NCBI GenBank assembly: GCA_949383255.1
Contig: CASJPF010000008.1
Coordinates: 46,738-110,737, forward strand
Origin: Lachnospiraceae bacterium
GTDB lineage: Bacteria > Bacillota > Clostridia > Lachnospirales > Lachnospiraceae
Length of the DNA: 64,000 nt
Direction: 5' to 3'
This document shows, piece after piece, positions 8,004-17,551 of the stretch. Position 1 is the stretch's first letter, and every line of letters begins with the position of its first letter. The position numbers and the translations under genes are program-made. The notes under the pieces were generated by a model. The model saw only the letters and a list, made by a program, of their open reading frames with translations, made no database searches and had not been told where the DNA came from.

Positions 8004-9089
8004 TTATAATTCTATTCTCGTTCTCTCCACAAGCGCAGGAATACACAATTGTGGATTTACTGCCATTTTTCCCTCGCCTGTAATACTCAAAGCGGCCAAT
8101 CCAATTTTTGCCATCTGGCGGATACTCAAATGCTTCATATATCCAAGCACCACGCCTGCCATAAACGCATCATTTGCTCCATTGCAATGAATATGCTGTC
8201 CTCCAGAGCTATTTACCATAAACTGCTCCTCGTCACAAGCACAGTAAACACCGCCTTTTTCTGGCAGAATAAAAACATTCTTCACACCTTTTTCCAAAAT
8301 AATATCCGCCGCCCGTTCCAGCGAATCTTTATCCTGAATCCGAATACCACTCAAAACCTCTGCCTCCGCCTCATTTGCCATCACAACGCAAAGTCTGTCA
8401 AGAACTGGAAGCAGTTTCTCCGCTCTCTTGCGCGACTCTGCGGAGGCAAACACTGGCGCTCTGCACTTTTCACAAAGATATTGAATTGTCCCTGCTGGTA
8501 TATTCGTATCCAATATGATCATGCGCGACTTATTTAACAGTTCCATCTTAGAAGAAATAAATTTCGTTGTCAGCTTTTCATAAATCCGCATATCCGATAC
8601 AGAAAATTTTATATTCCCCTTTTCATCTGCTATATACAGATAAACCGGCGTGGACTCGCCGGATGTCTTTAAGGAATGTGCAATGTCTATGCCAAGTTCC
8701 TCACAACTTTCAATAATACTGCGCGCATTGGGGTCATCGCCAATTGCGGTAATCAGTTTTACCCCTATACCAAGAAGTCTTAAATTATGCGCTGTATTTC
8801 TTCCTGCGCCGCCAAGAGACTGTATCGCCCTTCCAGAATTAGAATCCCCTTCTGTCAGTGCTTCCTCGGGCGTTCCTCCAATATCAATATTGGCGCTTCC
8901 AATTACTGTACAATAGCTCGGACCACTTGTGACATATCCCTTTCCAAGAATATACCCTTTTTTCATCAGATTTGAAATATGTACTGCTGCCGATGAACGG
9001 GCAATGCCGGCCTTTGCTGCAAGTTCTTCCTGCGAGATCATTGGATTCTCTGTTATCCATTGAAATATCTGTGCCTCTCTATTTGTCAT
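8004..9089 (-). CDS. PfkB-family carbohydrate kinase with N-terminal winged helix
   Basis: A 361-residue protein. Residues 1-55 form a winged helix-turn-helix (QEELAAKAGIARSSAAVHISNL). The rest is a ribokinase-fold kinase beginning TVIGSANIDIGG, with GGAGRNTAHNLRLLG as the substrate glycine motif and NGANDAFMAG as the catalytic motif; Asn replaces the usual Gly in GAGD. This architecture is found in putative pseudouridine or nucleoside kinases of the YeiI/PsuK type. The substrate is not set by the sequence. The fused DNA-binding domain suggests self-regulation. It is monocistronic. Confidence 0.82.
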   Translation of the reverse strand: MTNREAQIFQWITENPMISQEELAAKAGIARSSAAVHISNLMKKGYILGKGYVTSGPSYCTVIGSANIDIGGTPEEALTEGDSNSGRAIQSLGGAGRNTAHNLRLLGIGVKLITAIGDDPNARSIIESCEELGIDIAHSLKTSGESTPVYLYIADEKGNIKFSVSDMRIYEKLTTKFISSKMELLNKSRMIILDTNIPAGTIQYLCEKCRAPVFASAESRKRAEKLLPVLDRLCVVMANEAEAEVLSGIRIQDKDSLERAADIILEKGVKNVFILPEKGGVYCACDEEQFMVNSSGGQHIHCNGANDAFMAGVVLGYMKHLSIRQMAKIGLAALSITGEGKMAVNPQLCIPALVERTRIEL

Positions 9090-9247
9090 ATAATCTCCCT
9101 CTCTGTTGTGCCTTAAAAATTATTTTCAAGTATACATTCTGCACATAAAATACAGCAAAAATACATTAAACTATCTAAATAATTGTTCGTTCTTCCTATA
9201 TTGTTATCATATCACCCAAAAAAACCACTGTCAATGCAATCTATAAA

Positions 9248-9397
9248 GTGACTCAGTTACAATTCAGCCTTGCCGAATTGTAACGCAACAAGCTATGCAA
9301 AATCGCTACGCGATGGCTTGTTGCATCTCAACCACTATGTTTTCTTACGGAATTAGCAGTAAATGCAAAGTCCTAGACTGAACTGTAATGTGACTCA
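9248..9397. repeat. MITE-like element, copy C
   Basis: The element runs 9256-9389. A perfect 8-bp direct repeat, GTGACTCA, flanks it at 9248-9255 and 9390-9397. The ends are GTTACAATTCAG and CTGAACTGTAAT. The left hairpin is GTTACAATTC (9256-9265) with GAATTGTAAC (9275-9284). The central stem changed in step to CAACAAGC (9286-9293) with GCTTGTTG (9316-9323), topped by ATCGC-TAC-GCGAT. The left arm of the 3' stem is degraded. Confidence 0.85.
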
Positions 9398-9540
9398 TGC
9401 AAAAAAGTTACTATTCAGACAGGATTTCGCATTCACTGCTAATTCCGTGCAAAAATGTGTCACATTCAAGTAAAAATCCATCACCAAAGGTGATTTTATA
9501 TAGATTTTTACCCGTTACTGAAACGTAGTGAACAGTAACG
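9398..9540. other. structured gap upstream of the HTH-PfkB gene
   Basis: No gene is seen. Two inverted repeats occur: GTAAAAATC (9470-9478) with GATTTTTAC (9503-9511), enclosing CACC-AAA-GGTG, and GTTACTG...CAGTAAC at about 9514-9539. The segment beginning GTTACTATTCAGACAG near 9408 resembles a decayed MITE end. Together with copy C it fills the space between the ROK terminator and the kinase gene. Confidence 0.4.
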
Positions 9541-9580
9541 AAAAAATCCAATACAGACCATAATCCGCATTAGATTTTTT
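9541..9580 (-). terminator. terminator after the ROK kinase gene
   Basis: AAAAAATC (9541-9548) pairs with GATTTTTT (9573-9580), continued by AAT/ATT. On the minus strand the hairpin ends in a U-rich arm. It lies about 30 bp past the ROK stop and would end the GH38-GH85-ROK gene run. Confidence 0.55.
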
Positions 9581-9608
9581 TATTCTGCCCCAATATATCA
9601 CGCAAGCA

Positions 9609-10586
9609 CTATTCACCAGCGCCAAGCACAAGGCCTGCCGCCCCAATCATTCCTGCGTTATTTCCATTCTGAGCGATCACAACCTTTGGAATGTAGGTAA
9701 CTTCACTGCCAAAACAATTTTCCTGTAAAAATTCGTTGAGCGGTTTTGTAAGTTTCTCACCCTGCGCGCACACACCGCCGCCAAGTACAATAATATCTGG
9801 CCGAAAAATATTTGCAAGGTCCGTAATGCCATCCGCCAGATAACCAATATAATGTTCCACCAATGTTTTGCCGCAACTGTCACCAGCATCCGCCGCGTCA
9901 AATGGAATCTTCGCATTCATTGTCTCCAAATCATGACCACACAACTCCCACAAAAGTGATTCTGGGTGCTGTTCTGCAAGTTTCTTTGCATCTTCAATCA
10001 GCGCCGTTGCGGACGCATATGCTTCCAGACAATCATATCTGCCGCAAGTACATCTGCGTCGCTGTGAACCACCTTTGATATGTCCCAACTCCGCACCTCC
10101 AGAATGTCCGCCTTCAAATATCTTTCCATCAATTACAATTCCACCGCCAACTCCGGTTCCAAGTGTTAGAAAAATTGCATTTTGGTATCCTTTTGCCGCC
10201 CCTTTTAACACTTCACCCAGCGTCATACAGTTCGCATCATTTTGAATATAGACTGGAACTGGAAGGTACTGTTGTAGTGTCTCCGAAAAAGGAACATGGT
10301 CCCAACGTATATTATTTGAATATAACACAACTCCATTCTTACTGTCAATAATACCCGGACTTCCCACACCAACACCACGACAATCGGATAGTGCATACCC
10401 ATTTTCTGTTAAAAGTGTGGCTGCTGTCTTTCCAATATCTGCTATAATCTCTTCATATGGCCGCTGCGCATTTGTCGGTATTGATGTCTGCGCCAAAATT
10501 TCATAAGATGTATCTAGGATTCCCATTTTTACAGCGGTTCCTCCAAGGTCAATTGCAATGACTACCTGTTTTTTATTGTCTGACAT
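9609..10586 (-). CDS. ROK-family hexose kinase (glucokinase-like)
   Basis: A 325-residue ROK kinase. The ATP phosphate motif is IDLGGTAVKMGILD (about residues 13-26), the catalytic region is IQNDANC, and the zinc motif is CTCGRYDCLEAY (about 179-190). ROK kinases phosphorylate glucose, mannose or N-acetyl sugars at O6. Length and motifs fit glucokinase; the context favours mannose and/or GlcNAc released from N-glycans. AGGGGG precedes ATG. It follows the GH85 gene after 52 bp that contain a GC-rich hairpin (about 10607-10632) without a U-run, perhaps a transcript-stabilising element. Confidence 0.88.
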   Translation of the reverse strand: MSDNKKQVVIAIDLGGTAVKMGILDTSYEILAQTSIPTNAQRPYEEIIADIGKTAATLLTENGYALSDCRGVGVGSPGIIDSKNGVVLYSNNIRWDHVPFSETLQQYLPVPVYIQNDANCMTLGEVLKGAAKGYQNAIFLTLGTGVGGGIVIDGKIFEGGHSGGAELGHIKGGSQRRRCTCGRYDCLEAYASATALIEDAKKLAEQHPESLLWELCGHDLETMNAKIPFDAADAGDSCGKTLVEHYIGYLADGITDLANIFRPDIIVLGGGVCAQGEKLTKPLNEFLQENCFGSEVTYIPKVVIAQNGNNAGMIGAAGLVLGAGE

Positions 10587-10638
10587 CGTTCATCCCCCTA
10601 TATTGTCACAGCCCGGAAAACCGGGCTGTGATATAAAA

Positions 10639-13533
10639 CTATTCTAATGTTTCCTCTAAACCAAAAACTTCTACCTCATAGATACGCGCTGCACTGTCAC
10701 TTCCCTGTGTTGGTTTATTTACCACAAGTTTGACAAACTGTGCTTGAACTGGAGCAAACGCGTCATGAGTTGTTCCCGCTGTATTTCTCGTTACACTGCG
10801 CACTTCCTCAAAAGATGCACCGTCTTCGCTAGTTAAGATTGCGTAAGATTTCGTGTTCATATCTGCGCTCTCTCCGCCTGCCTCTGCATGATACACATCC
10901 ACTGCGCTGACAGTCTTTACAGAACCAAGGTCCAAAGTAATCTCATGTGGTGCACTTCCTGTAGCACACCATTTCTTTGTGTAATCGCCGTCTACTGCAA
11001 ACTGTGGCGCCTCATTATCATTGACATAGGTATCTGCTTCTGTGCCAGCACCTTGTGAGAGCAATACAAGACCTTCTGAAGCTTTCTCTGTGATAACAAT
11101 GTAGCCTTCTTTTGATGCCTCACTGCTGCCAGACGCATTCTCTGCCTTAATAGAAACTGCATAGACACCCGCTTCTGGGTATGTCACAGACACACTGTTC
11201 CCCTCTGCGGTCTCTGTGTCTGATCCAGTCAAGGTCCAAGTTACTTTCTGTGTATTCTGTGAGCACAAGCTCTCAAATGTAATTGTTTCTCCCGGTGCTG
11301 CCAGTGTAATATCTGCTGTAAATGCAGCCTTTGGAATGCTGTTGTCCGGCCAATCCATTGTCACAGTCGCGCCAGTACCTTCAACCAGTAATTTATTCAC
11401 TGGAATTACTTCAAATGTAGACTTATTTGTCTCGTCTGTACGCGGTAATGTGTTGATGTAAAAACTATCTGTATTTGATACACCTAACAATGATTTTGTT
11501 TGGTCCTGATTAATGCGATATACTTCATAGTAATCTGACGCAACATCGCTATCCCATGAAAGACGCACGCCTGCGTACATTCCATCTTCATCAAACTCAC
11601 TGTCAAGCACTTGTACATTGCTAACAGTCGCTGTCTGCACTGTATCTGCCTCAATCATTGTAATATTTCCAAAACGGAACTGTAAAGAACTGCCGTCTGC
11701 ATCTGATGTCAATCTGTAGGAAATTGTTTTGATTGTCTTTCCTGCAAGGTCCGCGGTCTGATAGTTCACAGTTGTCCATTCATCTACAACCTTTTTATCA
11801 CCCTCAAGTACCAGCTCAGAACCGTCATCCAAGGTCAACACTGCATCCAGTGCAACCTCTGCCCCCTTTGCCCGAGCAGTCGTTGTAAAAGTCATTTTGT
11901 CAGAGACCGGCATATCTGCACTGTACATCTTAATGGTGGAAGGTACGCCCTGCTTTACAGTACCGCGCAAAATCATGCTGTTGCCACCATAATATGCATC
12001 GCCTATATCAAGGTCCGCTGCCAGCTTATTGCCCTCGCCATCCTCAATAATATAGCGATAGGTTGGAAGCACATCAGAAATACTACGATTGTTCCAGTCA
12101 AGCATACTGATTAGCTCTCCATTTTTATAAAAACCGTAACCATTTCCTGTAGAGAAATTTGTCACAAATGGAAGTTCTGTGAGCGCAGTACGCTCCACAA
12201 CATAAGTCGATACACCTCGCCAGTCTGTATTTTCTGTCGCTTTCACATCTGCGGAAGGATCTCCTGCTCCATTTACCCACAGTTTATTTTCTTTTTTCCA
12301 GAAATCTTGCACCATCTGGGAAGAAAAATATGCCCAACTTGGACAGTAAACTCCCAAGGAAGTATAGGTTCCACCATCTGGGTTTTCAAATAAATCCCAT
12401 TTGATTGGTGTGTCATAGCCATTGCTTTGTATATCAACTCCTGCGTACAAATCATATGGATCAATCTGCTTTTCTGCCGCCAATTCTGCGGAAGTTTTTA
12501 ACAGCTCTTCCGGCGCAAGGGTATCCGTTGTCCACCAGAAATTTAGGAACATGGAATCTGCTACATCAGCGCCTTCTTCCGACTTCAAATAAGCTGCATT
12601 CTCTTCTGTCAATGCATTCTGCCAGTCCATCTCACCATCCACTGTCATAGAATCATAGTACACCAGTTCTAACTCTGGTGCCTTCTCTTTATAATAAGCG
12701 AGAAATCCCTGCATCAAATCTGCATGTTCTTTTGTCAATGGTGCCTCGTCTGTTCCTTCTGTCTCCTGATTAATAAACCACCCATCAAATCCATATGTAT
12801 TTGCCACTTCAATCAGTTTATCCACAACTGGAAAACTGCCATCCTCTGTCTGTTGTAACAAATCATCAAGCCACTCCGTCTTTCCGCCATGTGCTGCCTG
12901 CGGCATAAACACAGTGCCAATTACCTTTACGCCGTTCTTGTGCCCAGCATCCACTACATCAGGGCTAGGAGCAACAATCAATCCCTCACCAGAAGAACCA
13001 CCCCAGTACACCAGTGTGTCAACATACTGCCAGTAGGTAAAAGCGTTGGACTCCGCCTTATTCAATCCATGTGGAGAATTTCCGCTTGTACTGCCATTCA
13101 TAATAGAGATAGACATCACTTTTGTCTCTTTATTCTGCGTAGAATTTACAGTTTCAAGAGAAGCAATGTCAGCGCGCTCTGCAAGTGGCACAGTACTCAC
13201 ATTAAAAATTAAATCCTCATCCTCTGCGGCTTCCCACTCCAATAATTGCGCTGGAAACCAATAGGAAGCCTCAGGCTGGCGTGTCATTGTAAGTTCTTTA
13301 TTCTCATTCTCTCCAGTCACAGAATACTTTGTGGTCTCTGATGTGGCTGGCGGTGCCTCTGTTTCCGGTGTCGCCGCTGCTTCTGAATTTGCCTCTGTCT
13401 GAACCGGCTCCTGCGATGCGGCTGGCGGTGTATCCTGCCCTTTATTGCCTCCACAAGCCGCTAGGCTAACCATCATCGATGCCACCAGAAGAATACTCAT
13501 TATTTTCTTCCCATATATTTTTTTTCGTATCAT
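10639..13533 (-). CDS. GH85 endo-beta-N-acetylglucosaminidase, lipoprotein
   Basis: A 964-residue cell-surface enzyme. The basic n-region and hydrophobic stretch end in lipobox LAAC (Cys27). The GH85 barrel runs from about residue 135 to 430, with the hallmark WFINQET at 252-258; Asn255 and Glu257 are the expected catalytic pair. A PKD/Ig-like segment (about 735-815) and a C-terminal F5/8 type C (CBM32-like) module (about 835-960) follow. GH85 cuts the GlcNAc-GlcNAc bond of N-glycans, usually high-mannose ones. The first ATG is kept because the lysines before the second Met form the signal-peptide n-region, although the better Shine-Dalgarno is before the second Met. Confidence 0.92.
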   Translation of the reverse strand: MIRKKIYGKKIMSILLVASMMVSLAACGGNKGQDTPPAASQEPVQTEANSEAAATPETEAPPATSETTKYSVTGENENKELTMTRQPEASYWFPAQLLEWEAAEDEDLIFNVSTVPLAERADIASLETVNSTQNKETKVMSISIMNGSTSGNSPHGLNKAESNAFTYWQYVDTLVYWGGSSGEGLIVAPSPDVVDAGHKNGVKVIGTVFMPQAAHGGKTEWLDDLLQQTEDGSFPVVDKLIEVANTYGFDGWFINQETEGTDEAPLTKEHADLMQGFLAYYKEKAPELELVYYDSMTVDGEMDWQNALTEENAAYLKSEEGADVADSMFLNFWWTTDTLAPEELLKTSAELAAEKQIDPYDLYAGVDIQSNGYDTPIKWDLFENPDGGTYTSLGVYCPSWAYFSSQMVQDFWKKENKLWVNGAGDPSADVKATENTDWRGVSTYVVERTALTELPFVTNFSTGNGYGFYKNGELISMLDWNNRSISDVLPTYRYIIEDGEGNKLAADLDIGDAYYGGNSMILRGTVKQGVPSTIKMYSADMPVSDKMTFTTTARAKGAEVALDAVLTLDDGSELVLEGDKKVVDEWTTVNYQTADLAGKTIKTISYRLTSDADGSSLQFRFGNITMIEADTVQTATVSNVQVLDSEFDEDGMYAGVRLSWDSDVASDYYEVYRINQDQTKSLLGVSNTDSFYINTLPRTDETNKSTFEVIPVNKLLVEGTGATVTMDWPDNSIPKAAFTADITLAAPGETITFESLCSQNTQKVTWTLTGSDTETAEGNSVSVTYPEAGVYAVSIKAENASGSSEASKEGYIVITEKASEGLVLLSQGAGTEADTYVNDNEAPQFAVDGDYTKKWCATGSAPHEITLDLGSVKTVSAVDVYHAEAGGESADMNTKSYAILTSEDGASFEEVRSVTRNTAGTTHDAFAPVQAQFVKLVVNKPTQGSDSAARIYEVEVFGLEETLE

Positions 13534-13763
13534 AATTTTGTGTCTGCTACTAAAAATATATACAAAAGTGTATATACTAGATGATTCGCCACAATCTCAC
13601 GATTTGTGGTTACTGTTTCAACGTGTATGCTTTCATAATTGTATCAATATACTACTCACAAGTTCGATGTGTTTATCGAACACATTGTACACTCCACAGT
13701 CGTAAATTCCCGACTAACCATCGGTACATACCTATAAATCCTTTTCTTGATTCATATAGGTTC

Positions 13764-13973
13764 TCATCTGAAATAGCTTTTTCCTTTCCTAAATTTTATT
13801 ATTTTTTGCCCTTGGTTTTTGGGACTTATCCATTGACCAACTGCACCCACAGATGTACTGCCATCTTTGTTATACTGTAATGTTTCAGCCAGTAAGGGAA
13901 TCATTTCCGCAGTTTTGCCTGCTTTAAAGTCAGCACAAACTATACTCTGGATTTTGAGTACTTTTAAGTCTAT
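13764..13973 (-). pseudogene. open gene fragment of unknown family
   Basis: In the 544-bp gap between GH38 and GH85 a minus-strand frame is open for ~69 codons with no good start; only an internal ATG is seen. Its translation reads like ordinary protein (VCADFKAGKTAEMIPLLAET, then a Gln-Trp-Ile-Ser stretch) and ends at TGA 13766-13764. It may be the tail of a disrupted gene. The remaining gap holds AT-rich sequence and the presumed GH85 promoter. Chance openness is possible. Confidence 0.25.
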
Positions 13974-14026
13974 TTACTTATATATAACATTATTTTTAAT
14001 TACTTAGCATATCCTCTTTTTTTCTA

Positions 14027-14075
14027 TGATAGCCTCTCAGACCTTTCCTTGCAAAAAGATCTGAAAGGCTATTAT
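14027..14075 (-). terminator. hairpin after the GH38 alpha-mannosidase gene
   Basis: The GATAGCC...GGCTATT arms, with CTCAGAC/ATCTGAAA inside, pair immediately after the GH38 stop. On the minus strand no clear U-run follows, so it may be a weak terminator or a 3'-end stabiliser. Confidence 0.4.
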
Positions 14076-14077
14076 AC

Positions 14078-17000
14078 TCATACGAGTTTTACAGTCACCA
14101 CTTCGTATGGTTTCAACACCACTTCAATCTGCTTGCCTGAAACAGACGCCTCACATTCTGTCTCCTCAAGCAAGTTACAAATAAATGCTTTTTTGAAATC
14201 CGCATTTACAGTCAATTTTGTCTTGGTATAAGCATTCTCTGACTCGTACATACGAATAACTGTTCCTTCTCCGTCTTCAGCGCGTTTGATTGTCTCAACA
14301 ATAACATTTGCATTTGAGACAGACGCATAAGAAAATGCATCTAACGCTTTCGCCTGCGATTGTACCAACAACGGCTGATTGAGCTTATATGCCTCCGCAA
14401 CAGTTCCCGCAGCGCGCCATCCTTCTGCGTGAGGATAAATTGCATAGATAAAATCATGCTCTTCTTGGTCTGTTGTTGGATTTGGCTCAATTCCTGATTT
14501 AATCAGCGTAAGTGCCATATTTGCATCTTTTACAGAATGCCCATATTTACAATCATTTAAGAGTGATACACCATAATGGCCTTCTGACAAATCCATCCAT
14601 TTCTGTCCGCAACTCTCAAAACGCGCAACATCCCAGCTTGTATTCTGATGTGTCTTTCTTGTCAAGTTACCAAACTGCACATCAAATGTCGCTTCATCTG
14701 TATGCACAGCCACTGGAAAATGTACTTTTAACAGAGTTTGATGTTCCTTCCAATCCACATGTGTCACAAAATCAATTCTGCGGCTGTCCGCATAGAAAAC
14801 GATTTTTTGCTGAATGGTAGACTGTGACGCTTTTCTAGTAATATCAAGCACTGCACGCACTGTACCAATCTCTGTCCATTCCATGTGCTCCACATTGTCT
14901 ATATCCCAAAACTTCTCTGTATAATAAATATCAATGTCCCAGTTGTCAAAATAAATTGGCTTATCTTCATACATGCGCAATAGATTTGCACGCTGTCCTT
15001 CCTGTATCACTTCACGATCATTCTCCTTGTCATAAATACTGGTAAACATTCCCTGATCGTCAAGTTTTATTGTATAGAATGGTGTCTCCAACTGATGGAC
15101 GCCAACCAGTGTAAACGGTGCCTTATCGTCTGCGCCGTTTGCTGTATCGCTCACATGGAATGACTTATAGCCCTTTGACGGCAGACTGCGCACAAATGCG
15201 ATATTTCCATCTGTAGTCTTTTGAATAGGATATACTGTTCCGTCTGTATCAATTAATGCACTTCCTTCCAAAGCACCTAGATTTACAATATCATCTCTTA
15301 TCTGACCTGTAGTATTAAAGATAGTAACTGCGTCTCCCTCTCCAGCAATTGCTTTTCTGCGCTGTGCGGTCATCTCTGCAAGCTGCGCTGCAAGCGCATC
15401 ATATTCTTTCTTTGTCACCTCATAAACTTCATGAATCGAAGACCCGGGCAGAATATCATGGAACTGATTTAACAGTACAACCTTCCACATTGCATCCAAA
15501 TCTTCCTGCGGATACCCCATTGTCTCCTGTGTCAAAACAGACAACAATTCTAAATCCATCAATCCCAGTTCGGATTTACGATTAGAACGTTTGTTTCTCG
15601 CCATAGAAGTCAGTGTGCCTCTGTGGTACTCAAAATATAATTCTCCTTCCCACACTGGAAGACGCTTGTTGTCGCCAACGCGCTCCTTTAATTCGTCAAA
15701 ATAAGTACGTGCAAATTCTTGGCGCACCTTGGGAATTCCCTTCACTCCTTTTTCCATACGAATAGAAGTCTCAAGCATCTCTCTCGTTGGGCCGCCGCCG
15801 CCATCACCATAACCGTAAGAAATCAAAATATCATTGTTAATATCTTTGTTCTGATAGCGCATCCATCCACCCATAATTGCATCTGGGTGAAGCATTCCAT
15901 TGTATGTTGTGAAGAAATCCTTAATTGGCTGATTTACTCCCAATGTTGTAATTAAGTGTGTCAATACTTCTGAGCCATCAATTCCTCTCCACATCATTGT
16001 ATCATATGGAATTTTATTAAACTGATTCCATGCCAGCTTGGTGGTCATAAAATAGTCAATTCCGCACTTTTTCATAATCTGTGGCAATGCACCAGAATAT
16101 CCAAACACATCTGGCAGCCATAGAATCCGATTGTCCACGCCAAACTCTTGTTTAAAAAAGCGCTTGCCATGCATAAACTGACGCACCAGAGACTCTCCAG
16201 AAGTCAAATTGCAGTCCGCCTCAACCCACATGCCGCCTTCTGGCTCCCAGCGTCCTTCTTGAATGCGCTCTTTTGCCTTCTCATAAAGTTCAGGATAGCG
16301 CTCTTTTAAAAAGGCGTACAACTGTGGCTGACTTGACATAAATCTATAATTCGGATACTCTTCCATCAATTTCAGCACTGTCGCAAAGCTTCGCCCTGTC
16401 TTTTCCCTTGTCTGTGCAACAGTCCACCACCAAGCAACGTCAATATGTGTATGTCCAATACAAGTCGCAATCACATCCTGATACCCTGCCATATCAGAAT
16501 ACAATGCCTTGTCAATATAGTCAGATGCTTGCTGTAAAGTACGATAAAACTCCTCGGAGTACGGTGTGCGCAAATCCAGATAATTAATGGTATTATTCAA
16601 AATTTCCAAAATATCCTTGCGGTTCTTGTCATCCTCTTCCATTCTGGAAAACGCTGCAAGAGGAACCCACAAATCATAGTAAAGTTTTTCTATCAGCGCA
16701 TCAATTTCCTGCATCTCTACAATTAGATTAAATTCTTTGTGCAGGATTCCGGTATAAGACTGAAGACCTATCTCCAATGTATCTTTGGCTTTTGCGGCTG
16801 TCGATAACAATACATCGCGGTGATTCATATCAATTCCTTGAATGACTTCCCCGTTTACAAACAATAAAAACTGTGGATTTTTTGCGTCGTCCCACTCGTC
16901 AATCTGCGTGCGGACATGAAGCCACATGCGCTTCCCGTCCAATTCCTGCGGCACCTGATAAGTCGTCTTAAACCAATAATGACGATCTTTTCCATACCAA

Positions 17001-17173
17001 TGCATATTCTGACAGTCAAATTTTTCCCATGCTGTAGTGTCTGCCTCGGCTTCCTCTGGGCGAATAAAATTCCCTTCCTTATACATCCAGTTATCAATCA
17101 CAAATTTCTGCTTCACTTTTAATTTTTTGAGTTCCTCGCAGATCACGTTAACCCTTTTGTCTAAAAAATGCAT
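14078..17173 (-). CDS. GH38 alpha-mannosidase
   Basis: A 1031-residue cytoplasmic enzyme. The zinc site begins GHTHIDVAWWWTVAQ (about residue 242), and the nucleophile Asp lies in LWLPDVFGYSGALP (about 353). A C-terminal beta-rich region follows. The length is typical of GH38. It removes terminal alpha-mannose from N-glycan or mannan fragments. The start is set to ATG 17173, which follows GGAGGG by 5 bp; the in-frame ATG 12 bp upstream overlaps that site. It has its own promoter about 155 bp upstream and no signal peptide, so it acts on imported glycans. Confidence 0.93.
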   Translation of the reverse strand: MHFLDKRVNVICEELKKLKVKQKFVIDNWMYKEGNFIRPEEAEADTTAWEKFDCQNMHWYGKDRHYWFKTTYQVPQELDGKRMWLHVRTQIDEWDDAKNPQFLLFVNGEVIQGIDMNHRDVLLSTAAKAKDTLEIGLQSYTGILHKEFNLIVEMQEIDALIEKLYYDLWVPLAAFSRMEEDDKNRKDILEILNNTINYLDLRTPYSEEFYRTLQQASDYIDKALYSDMAGYQDVIATCIGHTHIDVAWWWTVAQTREKTGRSFATVLKLMEEYPNYRFMSSQPQLYAFLKERYPELYEKAKERIQEGRWEPEGGMWVEADCNLTSGESLVRQFMHGKRFFKQEFGVDNRILWLPDVFGYSGALPQIMKKCGIDYFMTTKLAWNQFNKIPYDTMMWRGIDGSEVLTHLITTLGVNQPIKDFFTTYNGMLHPDAIMGGWMRYQNKDINNDILISYGYGDGGGGPTREMLETSIRMEKGVKGIPKVRQEFARTYFDELKERVGDNKRLPVWEGELYFEYHRGTLTSMARNKRSNRKSELGLMDLELLSVLTQETMGYPQEDLDAMWKVVLLNQFHDILPGSSIHEVYEVTKKEYDALAAQLAEMTAQRRKAIAGEGDAVTIFNTTGQIRDDIVNLGALEGSALIDTDGTVYPIQKTTDGNIAFVRSLPSKGYKSFHVSDTANGADDKAPFTLVGVHQLETPFYTIKLDDQGMFTSIYDKENDREVIQEGQRANLLRMYEDKPIYFDNWDIDIYYTEKFWDIDNVEHMEWTEIGTVRAVLDITRKASQSTIQQKIVFYADSRRIDFVTHVDWKEHQTLLKVHFPVAVHTDEATFDVQFGNLTRKTHQNTSWDVARFESCGQKWMDLSEGHYGVSLLNDCKYGHSVKDANMALTLIKSGIEPNPTTDQEEHDFIYAIYPHAEGWRAAGTVAEAYKLNQPLLVQSQAKALDAFSYASVSNANVIVETIKRAEDGEGTVIRMYESENAYTKTKLTVNADFKKAFICNLLEETECEASVSGKQIEVVLKPYEVVTVKLV

Positions 17174-17242
17174 AATTCCCTCCATATCTGCAATTCAATG
17201 CAGAATTTATTTTGTTTGCACTCACAACCCGTAAAATTTGCT

Positions 17243-17255
17243 GTGAGTATCGCGC
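17243..17255. repeat. 13-bp string shared with 35.6 kb
   Basis: GTGAGTATCGCGC occurs here and again at 35636-35648 in otherwise different intergenic contexts. Here it lies in the GH38 leader and is part of a CTCACA/TGTGAG inverted repeat on the minus strand. It may be a remnant of the family-2 repeat. Confidence 0.35.
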
Positions 17256-17327
17256 TGGCATCTGTCAGCAGTAGCTTTGAAAATTGGTCCTCGCTTGTCA
17301 GTCCCGATTTCGCACAATCTCGTACCT

Positions 17328-17355
17328 AGTATATCACAATATTCCATCATGTAAA
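17328..17355 (-). promoter_or_regulatory. putative promoter of the GH38 gene
   Basis: On the minus strand TTTACA (17355-17350), a 16-bp spacer and TATACT (17333-17328) lie upstream of GH38, predicting a ~150-nt leader. It sits between the strong terminator of the ABC-GH130 operon and the GH38 start, so GH38 is probably transcribed independently. Confidence 0.4.
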
Positions 17356-17440
17356 CAGAAAATGTGTTGGCATTTTGGCTAAAATCGCCCCTCACTTCCC
17401 AATCATGTTCCTACAAAATGCGCAGTTATCCCGATTATCC

Positions 17441-17512
17441 AAAAAAGCTGCCGCAAAAAAACACTTCAGCAACGAGAACTTTTGTTCTCTGCTTTCAATT
17501 TTTTGCGGCAGC
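17441..17512 (-). terminator. strong terminator ending the ABC-GH130 operon
   Basis: GCTGCCGCAAAAAA (17447-17460) pairs with TTTTTTGCGGCAGC (17499-17512), a perfect 14-bp stem with a second small hairpin in its loop. On the minus strand the stem is followed by TTTTTTGG. It lies about 40 bp after the GH130 stop. Confidence 0.8.
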
Positions 17513-17551
17513 CTGTCAGTTTTTATATGAATTTTTCTATAAAATTCTTTC

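Noticed and set aside
13560..13770. Possible end of an IS200/IS605 or TnpB-type element
   Set aside because: No transposase similarity, no characteristic end hairpin or target motif could be confirmed by reading.
17174..17330. T-box or other riboswitch in the GH38 leader
   Set aside because: No T-box sequence, no specifier loop and no terminator/antiterminator pair; only short inverted repeats.
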